Shown one piece after another: positions 26,701-56,214 of a DNA stretch of 64,000 nt; position 1 is the stretch's first letter; each line of letters opens with the position of its first letter. The stretch is taken from NCBI GenBank assembly GCA_032173965.1, contig CM063287.1, positions 8,561,859 to 8,625,858 on the forward strand. The letters run 5' to 3'. Under the pieces are notes generated by a model, which ran no database searches, was not told where the DNA came from, and saw nothing but the letters and a program-made list of their open reading frames with translations. The translations under genes were made by a program, and so were the position numbers. Source of the stretch: Sitta carolinensis (taxonomy: Eukaryota; Chordata; Aves; Passeriformes; Sittidae).

Positions 26701-28089
26701 GTATTTTATTTCTGTATCCGAGGATGGGAATTTTATGGGGCAGGATAGAGAACAATTTAAGATCTTGCAGTGAGAAAAGCATACAAGGAATACAAGGAAG
26801 ATGGTTGTATTGATAGGAATGTATTTTGCAATCAGATTATTGTAACGTGGATCTATAATTAGAAACATATCAGATTGCCTTTTTTAACTTTTTTAGTTAT
26901 TGCCTTAGTTTAGTGTTTAGATTAGAAATGGTAAAATGTGGGTCTCAACCAAACATTAATACAGGGATTAATTTTGCTTTCAAGAATTGTTTTTTTCCTT
27001 TCTTTTCCCTTAAGCCAAAACAACGCAGATGAATGTTTCTTTCTGATGGTACTATTTTAAAGCAGTCCTAAGTAGTCAGTTGTGGAGTAGGCTCCTCTAA
27101 ATTAGGTTGAAAAGTCAAGAGTGTCCTTTCCTAGAGGTTACAAGGTTGTGAAGGTACAGTAAGTTTCATTAAATGTTAGATGAAATATTTCTAAAGTGTT
27201 GCAGTTGATATAAAATTTAATTAAAATAAATCTAGGTGTTGCATTCAAATGTATTTTAAAATACTAAATATTCAAATAATAAGCAGCTAGTTGTTAGCTT
27301 ACCAAAATCTAAGACCAATTTAGATAGCGGTCTTTTTATATTATCCTTAATGTTTATAAAGACACTGTGATATAAACGTTCCTACTTTCTTATTTCTAAA
27401 CCAGATATATGTACCATCCTTTAAAAAAATTACTTGTGTGCCATAGCCAAATCTGTATAAAGACAGGATATTTTTATCATTTCTTTAAAATATGTATGTT
27501 TTGAGTTTACAGCACAGTACAGGAATTTCAGGATATCTTGAGTAAAAATTTCAATCTATTTAGAGCAATGGTAGAGCTGTCAGTAGTCACATCTGTTAGG
27601 AGAATTTCCACAGTGTGTAGATGTGCAGAGGGATTTCCAAATGGCTACACTTCACTGTGCTTCAAACACATTTTATTGTTCTAAGATCTGAAATTCCTGT
27701 TCTCGTTCAAACATGCTCATTCAAGTTGCTGGTGTTTGAAAAACAATTATTTGTTTCAGTTGGCAGGTAAAGCACATGAAAGTTTTTTAGAGAAACAGTT
27801 CAGTCCTAGGCTTTCAGTGGGATGAAAGTGAAGTGATAAGGGCTCTGCCTGTGCAGGGGAGAGTCCCTGAAGTCTTTGAGATGGCACTGCATGAGAGGGA
27901 TATTTATACAGGTGTCTTGGAGTTCTGTGCCCTTTGAGTTGTTTTGGAATTTGTAAATGTACACTTGCACTTACTCAGTTTCCCCTCCCCCCAGTAAATT
28001 TCATGTTTGGTGATACCACCAATCTCTGAACTAATAAGACTTTTTTAATGGGGAAGGGGGAAAAAAAGTTTGCTTTATTGGTCTTTAAA
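23725..28089. other. Non-coding, no feature recognised
   Basis: AT-rich sequence. A 147-residue frame at 26216-26659 (+) lies in somewhat less AT-rich DNA but has no recognisable domain, and no plausible gene structure surrounds it. No RNA gene was seen. Confidence 0.45.
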
Positions 28090-29007
28090 ATTTGCACAGG
28101 CTCACCAAAGCCACTCTATCACTCTCCTCTCCATGGGTTGAGATAAAGACCAGGAGAGATCACTCACTGATTACCATCACAGGCAAAACAGACTCAATTT
28201 GGGAATATTAATTGAATGTCTTTCTAACAAAATCAGAGCAGGGCAAGAAGTAGAAATCTTAAAAAACACCTCCTCCCTCCTTCCTGAGCCCTACCTCCCC
28301 TCTTCAGCAATGAAGGGAAATGGGGAATGGGGCTTGTGGTCAGTTCATCACACGTTCCTGCTTCTGCTGCTTAGGGAGGAGAGTTCCTTCCCTGCTCCGC
28401 AGACTGCTGCAGCGTGGGTCACTCTTTCCTGGGGTGCAGTCCTTCAGGCACAGCCTGCTCTGAGGGGGTCCCCCCTGGGGTCACAAGTCCTACCAGGAGA
28501 ACCTGCAGTGTTCAGGTCCCTGCCAGGACCCTCTCCAGCACAGGTTTCCTGTGGGTTCATAGGCTCCTCTCAGGCACCCACTTGCTCTGGTGTGGGCTCC
28601 TCCTCGGGCTGCAGGTGGATCTCTATGTTCCTGTGGTCCTCTGTGGGCTGCAGGGGCACAGCTGCCTCACCATGGCTCCACCATAGGCTGCAGGGGAATC
28701 TTCTCTGGCGCCTGGAGCACCTCCTGACCCTCCTCCTGCACTGACCTTGATGCCTGCAGGGTTGTTTCTCTCACATATTCTCACTCCTCTTTTCCCTAGC
28801 CACAGGAACATCTGTGCAATAACTGTTTTTCATTCTTGAATATGTTATCTCAGAGGCATTATTATCATTCCTGATGGGCTCGGCCTTGGTCAGTGGCGGG
28901 TCCATCCTGGAGCCAGCTGGCATTGGCTGGACAAGCTTCTGGCAGCTTCTCACAGAAGCAACCCCTTTAGCCCCCTGCTACTAAAACCTGGTCACACAGA
29001 CCCAATA
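28090..29007 (-). mobile_element. LTR-like interspersed repeat, copy 2, reverse orientation
   Basis: Read on the - strand, this repeats the block order of the element at 15932-16976: a 'gtgagaagctgccagaagct' block (about 28930-28955), a 'gtgagaatatgtgagagaaa' block (about 28768-28790), the 'aaggtcagtgcaggaggagg' block (about 28730-28750), 'cctgcagcc' modules, and the 'gtgagtgatctctcctgg' end near 28160. Its 5' end on the - strand is near 29007. The far end (about 28090) is shorter than copy 1. The 181-residue + strand frame (28199-28744) is antisense noise within the element. Probably a solo LTR; family not named. Confidence 0.7.
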
Positions 29008-32000
29008 AATCACTGCAGTCTTTCATCTGCTTGTTTGGTTTCAGTATGGTTCTTAAATTTAATGTGTGAAAAATCTCAAAAGAATAAAGGAAAATGGAAA
29101 AATACTTAGGATGTGGTAGGGGATTACAAGATACCAGATAGTGCTTGATAGAGAACATTCAATATGATGGCTTTTTTGTCCCCTTTCTCTCTGCCAATAA
29201 TAATTCTGTATTTTCTTCAACTAGCAACAAAAATTGCTTCCCGTTATGGAATCTGTGGTTTTCCTGAAACCTCAATTTTTCCTTCTCAGATTTAATTTGA
29301 ATCAGTCTTAACTCCATCCTATTAGAGGTGATTCACATAAGCCAAAGAATCCTGAAAGAAATAAAGTTTTGATAGTGAAGATGTGGAAGGAATATATCAC
29401 CCTAGATGGAATAACAGCCTTGACAGAAGTAACATAAGAAAAGGCAGAATGAGACAGTTTTAAGAACGTGACCTTGAATGACTGGGGACTAATTGAATTG
29501 CCAAAGTTAATGCAGAGATGACTTAGGAGGAACATGCTTTTACTTTCAAGATTTTTAGCTTGAGGAACTGTTCAGACAGCAGAGGAGATACCTTCAAGTT
29601 TAAGGATGATGCGAGATTGAGGGAAATGTTTGCAATAAAAAATAGTGTTCAGGTCATCCCTGTAATACTGTGGGCAGTTTAAGTCATACTCCATGATGGT
29701 CAAAGAGAAAAGTAGGAAACCAAGTGAAATTCATAGGAGGAATATATCATATAATCTCTGTACCTTTTTAGTTTCCTTAGGTTTTAGTTCAGTTGCTTTC
29801 TTACAACATGGAGAGAAAAGCAAACATTGAATGAAAAAACCCCAGATTTTATTAGTTCCATGTGAACTTCACTTAATCTGAAACCAAACCAAGTTTCTAC
29901 ACTATATGTTGGTATCCTGCTATCCTGATCTACTGTGCAAGAGTTGTTGAAAAATGTTTCATAGTGTGTTTAAAATAACCTTTTTGCAGTGAGAAAAGAA
30001 CTGGTGTAGTTTGTTGATTACAAATGGGAGATTTTTAATCTCATTAATCTTAGGACCAGAAAGCTCGTTTGCTTTTGAATTTCACGGGGGGAAAAAATTA
30101 ACAGTATTGCTTTAGCACTTCAGTGCAGGAAAATAGAGGATTATAACTGCTGAAGTAAACATTACCTTTGAACTCTGTTTTTGTCTACCTATTGAAAGAT
30201 TACTGTGTTTGGGTTTGGAAATGTCTTTGAAGCTATATTTGATGAAAGTACATTGTTCAAACTTAAGAGGAGTATTTGTCTGCATGTGTGCGCCATGTTG
30301 TTTCTGTAGTTATTTAACCAAGTAGATATACAGTGCACTTAGAGTTTAACTTAAGCTTGCATTAAAATCAGTTTTTATCTCAGCAAGACTTGCAGAACTC
30401 TAACAGGGTAAGATAGTGCTCAGACACACACATTTAGAGTCCTGGAAATTTTTCCCAGAGCAGTAATACTTTCTTACATCTGTCACATTGAAATTAAATG
30501 CTGCAGATGAAAATAGCTGCTGAATGCAGCATATAATTAATTTTACATTATTTGTCCTGTGTAAGCACTCTCTTAATATAGTAATCTAGTTTAGTAAATC
30601 CACTATCTGTGAGGTAACTCTGGAGGTGAGCATGTCATGCTTTACACATCAGCATTTATCACTGATACTGAGAATATCTAAACACTTTGCAGGTTCTATG
30701 TAAGATAATAAATGATTCTAGTTTAGGCCATTCTAAACTTACCACTGATAATACTTGCTCAGTTCTTTTGCCCTTGCTGTGAAGGTGGTAACCTCATGTT
30801 CCGTGCCTGGCGTTGGTAATCTCATGAAAATATCACCAACATAAGTTTCTAGGGTGAAGGGAAGACTCACAGATGACAAAAGTTAGTCAACTATTCATTA
30901 AAATTCAAAAGAATAAGAAAGGTTGCAATTTTAAGTTACAAGGGTAATATAACTAACACAAAGAACAAACTTAATAGGTAAATGTAATTTGTAAATTACA
31001 TTTATCTGAAATTTTGTGTAGTAAGAACACTTAAAAAAACAACTTCCCCCTGCCACAGCAGTCATTTAGAGGAGCATAAAGGAGGAGCATCTACAATTTC
31101 ATTTATTTGTCCCATCCCCCTATTAAAATGCATCTTTGGAAGTCTGATGGAGACCACTCCTTTGAGGGTATCTGTGTGTTATTTACAGTGATTTGTGGGA
31201 ACAGCTAGACAGGGAGTTTCTCCTCTCAGCAGAGTACAGTGCCTCTGTGGGCACAGCAAGCAGGTGAGGAAAATGAGGATTAAGGCTTACCTTGCTAAGC
31301 AGCGTTTTGTATTAGCAAATCTTCATGATGTTGAACTTGCCAGTCTCGTCTCTGCTGTTTGTATGTGTCGAGCAAATACTGTCAAAGAAAGCTCATCTCT
31401 CATCCATTGCAGTGGGGAGTGCTGAATTCAATGATTTAAAAAATTATGTTACTTGCTTATGAAGTAATATTTAAAAGTGCGGTTTTATCTTGTTCATGAA
31501 ACTACATATGAATTCACTTGGAGAGCTGCTACCTCCTGAGTAGCAGAACAGAAAAAAGTCCATGTTGACAGTCTGAAGCATTGTGAGGACAAGCAGATCG
31601 CTTGTGAAATACTCTTCCGTCGGCCTTTTTTAATACTAGATCACATGTCACTTGCTCTAAAAGGGACACCACAGTCCCTTTGTCACATACCAGAGGGAGA
31701 GGGTTTGCAGATGTGTAGGCGGGCAGAACTCCCTGTGTAAGGCATCACCACTTGAAGTTTGCAGGGCTTGCTTTGTATTTTTGGCTGAGGGTTGTCTTCA
31801 GAAGTAATGTTTCCTGTCTGTTCTTAGTAATTTGAAACTCCATCTTCCAGGTGTAAATTAAATGGAAGGGGAATTTAAAAGCTCCTTTCTGTTTCTCCTT
31901 CCTAAATTTATTTATTTTCAGCTCTGTATGGAAAGCGTATCCATTAATAACGTTCATGTCCACGATGTGAGTGTGAGGAGCGAGGGCTCAGTGCATTATC

Positions 32001-32199
32001 AGGTTGACTCTTTTGACCTTGGTAATTACTAATCTATGTAATCGGGCCTTTCTGGGCCTTCTCAGCCTAGCTTGTTTAGCGTTTTATTTATTTTATTGTT
32101 TCCTACAAGTCCTGAATAGGAAAAAGAGATTTAAAGAGAAACCCCCCCCAAAAAAATAAACCCAACGCTATGTTTATTCTTACGGGGTGGAGGTCTTCT
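29008..32199. other. Non-coding, one possible regulatory block near 32.0 kb
   Basis: AT-rich, with no recognised exon or transposon. The right end (about 31970-32060) differs in composition and is noted separately. Confidence 0.45.
32010..32030. promoter_or_regulatory. Candidate ERR/SF1-type half site next to a homeodomain core
   Basis: TGACCTTGG at 32014-32022 is the reverse complement of CCAAGGTCA, the extended half site bound by ERR- and SF1-type nuclear receptors. It abuts TAATTA at 32023-32028, a homeodomain core. Motifs this short arise by chance; the composite arrangement in unique sequence just upstream of a CpG-rich block makes it worth noting. Confidence 0.3.
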
Positions 32200-32269
32200 A
32201 GAGGGGAGCTGGCTTGCAGAAGGGGAAGACAGTATTCTTATGCTAATCCAGGCTCTGGATAAGGAGCAA

Positions 32270-32850
32270 AGCAGCCGTGCAAACAATGGAAGTGGAGCCA
32301 GAAAGTCTGCGCTGCAGTCTAGCACGCCTTGAAAAGCATGTCAGGCCGGGCGCCTTGGGCTGCCGGGAGGGGCCGCGGGGGGAGCGCCTCCCGCTCGCTT
32401 TATGGAGCTGGCGGCTGGCCAGCACACTTGGAAAAACCTTACTACCTAGAAAACAAGAGTTACGGCTGGAAGAGGCGAGGGCAAGAGGCAGAGAAGTAGT
32501 TTGTAGTGTTGGTTTTTTTTCATGTTAACAAAAGTTAACCCCCAAACCCCGTATTGAGTCGTCTCAGCTTTGTTGCTGCTGTTTTCTCCTTTGCACCAAA
32601 AACTGAAATTCAAGCGATGCGTCTTTTAAATAGCAAGCCCATTTTCTAAAGGTTGTGCGTGCGAGAGGTCGGCTTTAGCAGCGGGCCCCTCCTGGGCCGT
32701 GAGCGCACTCCTCCCTCCTGCGGGCCGAGCGCTCGGGCTGCGAGCGCGCCGGGGCTCCCTGCCCCTCGCTCCTCCTCTGGCACACACCGATGGCACCGGC
32801 ACAGGGCCAAACAGCCGTTTGGCCAGCATGCTTTCTTATTGACTAAAGTC
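32270..32850. promoter_or_regulatory. CpG-rich blocks, candidate alternative promoter or enhancer
   Basis: Two CpG-dense patches (about 32305-32415 and 32650-32800) stand out in the long 5' non-coding region. They contain stretches such as GGCCGCGGGGGGAGCGCC and GAGCGCTCGGGCTGCGAGCG. Frames through both strands are open because of base composition, not coding. A CpG-rich intronic block upstream of the start-codon exon is a natural candidate for an alternative BMPR1A promoter or a developmental enhancer; no initiation motif decides this. Confidence 0.4.
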
Positions 32851-35800
32851 AGAGGCCAAAAATACTGGCTGTTTTCCTTAGGCATCGTGAGGTGAAAAAG
32901 GTGCTCTTTAAGCACCAAACAAAAACACAGTTTCTGCAGAACTCTTCTTGAATTCCGTAGTTTGCATAATCACCTTCACTTTGGAGACATAAAGAAGTTG
33001 TGAATTTCTTTTTCTGGGTTGGGCAGAGTTTATAGGTGTAGCAGAAGCAAGCCAAGATCATGGCAGCTAAGTAAAATAAATGCTTACCTTGACAGTTTTT
33101 TTGATCTGGGGACATTTTTTTTAACATAGATTAATGAATAACTGTCCTTAAATTATTAAAAAATACTGTAAGGCTGTAAAAACAATCATCAGTCTTCACA
33201 GGGCTGAAAGGGACACTGCACATTAGAAACTCTTTCTATGAAAGCATTTGTAATTTTTGAAGGCACTGGTGCACTTATTTATGGTCCTTTTTCCACTTCT
33301 AAAAATGTGAGCAAATGTATATTCAGGATTGAGGCCCAGCTTTTTCCTTTCCTTAGCCCAGGTATATTATTTGTGTCAAATTATTGAAACTTGGAACCAA
33401 AACGTGGTAAGTTTTGTAGGTAGTATAGTATGACCATAATATTTTTAATAGTGACATGTAAAATTTCTTAACAGTTTTGATGATTTTTTTTTCCCTTGCT
33501 GCTTATATTTGGTGAACAAAAGTATGTTTCCTATGAATGAGATCTAAAAGGTTTAAGTTATGATTCCCCATTTGGAGTTATTAAATTTAGAGATGGAATG
33601 CATTACATGCGAGGACTTCTCTCCTTGTTCACATTGACTGGTATGACAGTAAAGAACTATCAAAACTGATAAATAGATTATAAAAACATATGAGGAGGAT
33701 AGCTTCTGGTTAGAATAGCAGAAGTTGATGTCATTTATTGTAGAAAGAGCATGGGTGTCCACTTGCTAATTGTCTTAAGGGCAGAAGCTCTAAGCCAGCT
33801 AATCACCAAAGTGAAGGAGTTGAAAAAAGAGGGAAATGGGTCAAGGTGAATAAAAATTTTGTAGTGAAGCTTTCTCTGAATATGTTCTAATAAGAGAACG
33901 TGTTGTGTTTGTAACACATTGTGATATGTCTGAATATCTGATTGCAGTGGGAAAAGAATTTGCTGAATGTCCTTCCAGGTAATTTAATTTAAGAAACTTT
34001 GTAGCAGTTAGTTAATTGGAATGTCACAGTAAAATGGGCAGTCAGAAGCCCAGTGTGTGGCGTCCCCAATTACCTAATTTTGCTGGGCATGGTGGAAAGC
34101 AGCTAGACTTTAATTCCTTCACAGTTAACAACTTTGTATATGAAACTGACAGATATGTCATAATTTAGTGCTTTGAATTCTAAATTCTGCCATGATGTAC
34201 ACATTTGATATTTGCCAGCTGTGGGAAATCCTTTCAGGAGATATCTGACTGACCAAGATTGATTTTGGTGGCTTTCACACTGGTCAGAAATAACTCTTTT
34301 CTAAGACTGTGAGCTCCCTTGCTGTAAAATACCTGTTGTAAGGGTCTTGTGGTTTTTGAATGAAAAAATGTGTTGCAGCACATGTGTTCTAAACACAGGA
34401 TTCTATATGTACTACAGAGAGAACTAAGATCTATTTTTTCAGTCTTTTGAGAAGTAAATAATACACACAAATGTGCTTCATTTAGCATTTCAGATTTCAC
34501 TTCAGTTTCTAGAGGGAGAAAAGACTTTTGTATAATTTACACAGTCACTTGGCTTTTAAATTTATGCAATCAGGAATAGTTTTAAATAATTTTTACACAA
34601 TTCACAGTTCAGGGGAATTATTTCTGTGAACTTGAACACCTTAGTGCCTAAACAAATAGAGCCTTAAGTGAAGTTGTTTTTGTTGATGGCCATGTAGCCA
34701 GCTGGTTTGCAATAGCCAGCAGATTTCTCCATCAGCTGTAGAATTTCTTCACAGATTTTGGGGGTGGATTTACCTTGTTTGTTTAATTTAGCATATTTAA
34801 CAGCACTCAACCATAGGTAGTTTGAGTGTTTCATTGTGACACTTTTCTACAATTTGTGTAAGCATGCCTTGCAATAGAATAAAAAAACACATTTAAAAAG
34901 TAGTTTTGTACAAATATTTGACAGAATTACGCAGTACACAGTCTGAAACTTTTTGTGTTAAATTTGTCTGCTTGAATTTGAATAAACTGAAGCTAACTAT
35001 AGTTCTTCTCATTTTAAGAATAATGAAATATAGTCCCAGATCAGTCTGTTCCTGTCCTGACTCCTGTAGCTACATGAGATATTGTGGCCTTTGTAAACTA
35101 AAGATTAATTAAGTTTTTGGACTCTATTTACTCTGAAAATCTGCCCTACAACCTTGTAACCAGTTGTTAGGAATTGTCTTCTAATTTCTGATCTAAATGA
35201 ATTTTAATGGCTAATCCATACCTAGTTGTTGAACCAATAATTTTCTTAATGTTGAATAGCTGTCTTTCATTGTGTTTATTCCTCTTATATTGTCAAAGCA
35301 TAGTTATTTACCCATCGGTTTTAACTGTCTTAATTGTATTATTCTCTCTTCCTTTTATCTCCAAATGTCTTTCTTTCCTTGAGATAGTATCCTTCTACAA
35401 GGATGTTGAATTTATCAATCATATTGTTTCTGTGCTATTCATGCCTTACTGTTTTCTCTGGGCAATTTCCCTTGGAAATACTAGAGTTGTGTTTTGGCTT
35501 TCTCCCAGCCACATCACATGGATGTGTCTAGTGTTCTGTAATAAGTTGGTGTCCTTGGACATAGCTATCTCTTATATGTGAGCTCTAGTCTGTGTGAAGC
35601 AGAAATTCCTCAGAGTTACCAATGTGCATGAGTTTCCCAATTTCATGCTGTTGTACTTCATTCCATTTCTGTTACTTCAGTTCTTCATGTGATCCAAATC
35701 TTCCTGCATAAAAACAACACTCAGCTGAACTGACAATTTATGTTTGTCAGCAAATTTTTTTAAATTTTTGCTTTCTGTGCCTACTTCATTAATGAAAAAG

Positions 35801-37014
35801 GGCGAGTATTCTTCAGTCAAGCTGAATCAAGAATCAAGGTCCTCAAATGCCATTTGAACTAGGCTACTAATCTCTGTTCTTGAAACTACTTGTCTGCCCC
35901 GTAGTGAATTCTTTACTGTTGTCATAATCCCTCTTTTCTTCGTCCAAATGAGTAATTTTCTTTGTGGCACCATATCAGGTTTTTTCATAATCTTCCAGGA
36001 AAGTTGTTGTTGCACACTGACTTAGACTGACAGTTCAGTTTATCTCTGGCATTCTGTTCATCTCAAAGTCCTGTTCAAAACTGTACCTGTGATTGAGGTA
36101 ATGTGCTTACAGTTACCTAAGTTGCTTCTTGCCCCAGTTACACATCAGAGAACCATTTAGTAAGTTTTAGCTTTGTTGCGTTTAAATACATTACCTTGGT
36201 GTTACAAGTTACATTTCCTGCTGCAAATGGTTTGAAATATCTTGTCTGTTGATTGTATGTTTTAATTCTTGAGATGTCTAAGATTGCCATTTTTTCATGT
36301 GCTCCTTTTATACAATACTGTCTTTGTTGTTACATTCAGCACTATCATTCTTTATTGAAATTTGGAACAGCACAGCTCACTTGGTTTGGGGATCATGCTG
36401 TTAAAAATATTGCATAGCCACATCTAAAGAGCAGTTACCACTGAACTCCATGCTTTCAAAGTTGGTTTGGGCCATATGACAGACCTTGTACACTTCAGTT
36501 TCATATATTTGGAGTCATACAGAATATAGGGGCTGAACTGCTGTGATAGTGCTGTGAATTCACTGCTGAGTTCCAGTTCAGAAAAAAAACACACAGTTTT
36601 AATAATAAAAGCATTTTCCTCAATAAACTGTTACTAGGAAGCATAATAAAATACTAGGAAGGACGATAAAATGCAGTGCAGAAAAATCAGGTGTTACCAT
36701 TGATGAATAAATTACTTTTTAGTAGATTATAGTTGAATGCTTCCTTGTGGCTACAGTAGAAAAGAGATTGAGAATTTCAAAATCAATTGATTGGTTTTCT
36801 GGGTTTGCATCTCTTCAGAATCATTCTGTTAGCAGAGTAGCATTCCAAGTGTTAATTGGTGCTTTAGTGTATTTGAAGGGGTTATTTAGTTGTGTCATTC
36901 CAAACTGTTATATTAGGCAGGTTTTGGAGAAATTCCAACTGTTGCTCTTTCAATTTTCTGCCTTAGCCAGGGCTGCTAGTGTTCTCTCTAATAGGAGTCT
37001 GGAAGGGTAGGATA

Positions 37015-37040
37015 TTTTTTTTTTTTTTTTTTTTTTTTTT
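37015..37040 (+). repeat. Poly-T tract (26 T)
   Basis: An uninterrupted run of 26 T, likely a length-variable mononucleotide repeat. No adjoining retroposon was recognised on either side. Confidence 0.9.
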
Positions 37041-37097
37041 AATGGGGAATTAGGATTTATTCTCTTTGATTTTATTAAATTATTTTCTATAGAATAT

Positions 37098-37126
37098 TAT
37101 ATGTGTGTATATATATATATATATGT
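37098..37126. repeat. TA/TG dinucleotide microsatellite
   Basis: Alternating purine-pyrimidine run of TG then TA units, ending in TGTG. A likely polymorphic simple repeat. Confidence 0.85.
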
Positions 37127-37749
37127 GAAAAGGGGATTACTGAAAGGAAGATTGAGGTAAAAAATACTGTTGGAGAGCATTATTTCTTGAATAGGCTTGG
37201 ACAGCATTTCTGGAAAGTACCTCAGAGTGTGTCACTGAACTAAAATCACCGTGAAATTATAGTGAGTTGTATTAAAATGGTATATTTCTTCCCTTTTTTT
37301 CTTGGGTTTTTTTGGTAACATGGAGTGGTACAGTAGCAAATGCATGTTCCTGTGCCAGTGTGCCCTCTAGTGAACTAGGGGGCAAGATGGCCAAGTTTTA
37401 AACACTCCTACTCTTGCAGTGTCCAACAGTGGAAATATATATATTCCTTCTGAAACTGGACAACAGAAATTATTTTTAAAAATACTTTAAACAGACTATT
37501 ACTGAGATTTATTTGGCTTTGCTTGATAGAATACTGTAAATAAAGCCTTTGTTGTTATTGCTGTATAAAGCTGATGGCAGTTTTCAGCTTCCACATGTTT
37601 TATTGAGACTTGGAAGTTCATTGCCATTGAAACACAGAATAAAGCATTAATACTTACGCCCTTACGCAGCTGGCCTCATGTTTCATAGCTAGAAGGACGT
37701 TCCTTATTAACCGTCAGAATCGGTGCTGTGTCTTGTGCACAGGGCACAC

Positions 37750-38250
37750 TGAAGAGTGATATTTTGGCTGTCACACCCCCTTTGGCTCTGCCCGGCCGGG
37801 AAGTTTGCTCTGAAGCCCGCGGTGCTGCGGCCGTCTGCACAGGGCGCGGTTCCGAGTCCCTCCCAGCACGGGCTGGCAGTCATGCTGGCCCGGGCCGCGG
37901 GGCTGGGGGTGCCGGGCTCCCCCTTTGTGGCTGCATTAGGAAGAAGGCAGAGACGTGTGAAAAGTAGGCCAGGGGTCGGGTGGCACGGCGCGCCCGCCGA
38001 AATTGGAAGTGACGGACACCTCCCGGCTCAGCCGCTAATTTGCCTCCATGTTAAATGCCTCCGAAGACTCATTAAAATGAAAAGTCCTTGGGTCTTGCCG
38101 ACAGCCAGATTGAGTTATTGATGCTGTAGGCGGCCACCAGCAGTAATTGCTGCCGTCCCCAGCGAACGCCCCTTCTGGCATTCATGAGCAGCGCCAGGCT
38201 GACAGGGTCAGGGGGGCAGCCCCACCAAGCCGAGGCCGAGGAGAGGCAGA
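37750..38250. promoter_or_regulatory. CpG-rich block upstream of the start-codon exon, candidate promoter or enhancer
   Basis: About 500 bases with dense CpG (for example CCGGCCGGG near 37791 and GGCACGGCGCGCCCGCCG at 37982-37999), located 1 kb upstream of the exon that carries the BMPR1A start codon. It adjoins a segment with a constrained look, about 38000-38120, including 'cagccgctaatttgcctcc' and 'gactcattaaaatgaaaag'. Open frames on + (37728-37967, 37756-38121) have no recognisable homology and are explained by GC content. It may be an alternative promoter feeding a short 5' UTR, or a developmental enhancer. This is inferred from composition and position. Confidence 0.45.
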
Positions 38251-39188
38251 ATCGGGGCTCTGTTCATCTCTGTGCAGCTTCGCTTTTGTCACAAGGAACT
38301 GTTTAGGTGTTCAAGCTGCTTTTTTCGTCCTTCGAGGCCAAATTACACTCCCCTTGTGCATCAGCATTAAAAAGTGCTGTAAGCAGAAGGTGAGTGAAGC
38401 TACTGCAGTCTGAAAAAGTGACTTCTTACTCAGTTTGGCTGTCTTAGCTGCGTGTGCATGCACTGCACAAGAGGAGAATTATATTTTATTTGTGGGGCAA
38501 ATGGCATGTGCATATGGTAAGATAATTTTTTTTTTGCACACAGCTTGGGAATCTGAATTTCGAATTGCAGTTAGTGCTGTCTTTTTGTTTTGTTTTAAAG
38601 ATGCAGCGCTCTTCTAGGAGAAAGAAGTAACAAGTATATTAGGTAACTGAACTGTTAAATTTAATACAAATTTGGTTTTCATCCAGCAGGGAGGCTGGGG
38701 TTTTTTTGCATTGAAGCCTCTCTACCTGCAGTTTTCAACAGGTAGCCAAACTTGGTGTTACTCTTTATCCCCCAATATTATGGGAAGTCACCACTTGAGT
38801 TTAATTTTCATGAAAAATAATTAAAAAAAGTTTTAATTTCTGTAAAGAAAATGATTTTAAAACATATTTTCCTGTTAAATCTGTTGAATACTACCTCTAA
38901 CAGCTGTATGCAAGTCTAAAATTGCACATCTGTGACCAAAGAGTTGACATATCTAATATTTTTCATAGGAATATGAAAACATCCCTGTGGGTTGTTACCA
39001 AAGTTTATATTTCAGAAGAACCCTGCTATTCGGTTAGATTGTAAACATAGTTACTTATGTTAATAAACACATGGGGTTTTTTTGTTGGGTCTCTTGGTTA
39101 TGCTCAGCATGATGACCATCTTGAGGGTTTTTTCTTGTTTCACAAATACCTGAAGTTTTTAAACATTTTGTTTTATGGTGTTTTCCAG
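38251..39188 (+). other. BMPR1A: Intron sequence immediately upstream of the start-codon exon
   Basis: AT-rich intron ending in a T-rich tract and TTTTCCAG at 39181-39188, the acceptor of the start-codon exon. No further feature was seen. Confidence 0.6.
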
Positions 39189-39329
39189 GGAACGAAGGTG
39201 GAAAAGCTACAGAAGCATCCTTGCAGTCAAGCACTGAATCTTTTACTAGGCTTCACCGAAGAGACTGGGCTTAGCATTTGTCAAGCAGAAGGGACAGTTG
39301 ACCTGCACAGGAAGGTTTAAAAGTGAACA
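39189..39329 (+). other. BMPR1A: BMPR1A 5' UTR portion of the start-codon exon
   Basis: The segment between the acceptor at 39188 and the ATG at 39330 contains no upstream ATG, so translation should start at 39330. An in-frame TGA at 39324-39326, two codons before the ATG, excludes a longer N-terminus. The acceptor position is inferred from the TTTTCCAG motif with a preceding T-rich tract. Confidence 0.75.

Positions 39330-56214
<16,885 letters not shown>

Larger units (their letters stand above)
32851..37749. other. Non-coding, with simple repeats
   Basis: AT-rich sequence without recognised exons. A T26 run occupies 37015-37040 and a TA/TG microsatellite lies at about 37098-37126. The 124-residue frame at 35207-35581 (+) is hydrophobic, T-rich and without a recognisable family; it is treated as chance. 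Around 35.6-35.9 kb the text loosely resembles antisense LINE-like sequence, too weakly to annotate. Confidence 0.45.

Noticed and set aside
28199..28744. 181-residue + strand open frame
   Set aside because: It is the antisense of the second LTR-like repeat copy.
35207..35581. 124-residue hydrophobic + strand frame as a membrane protein
   Set aside because: Hydrophobicity follows from T-rich DNA; no start context, no exon structure, no family resemblance.
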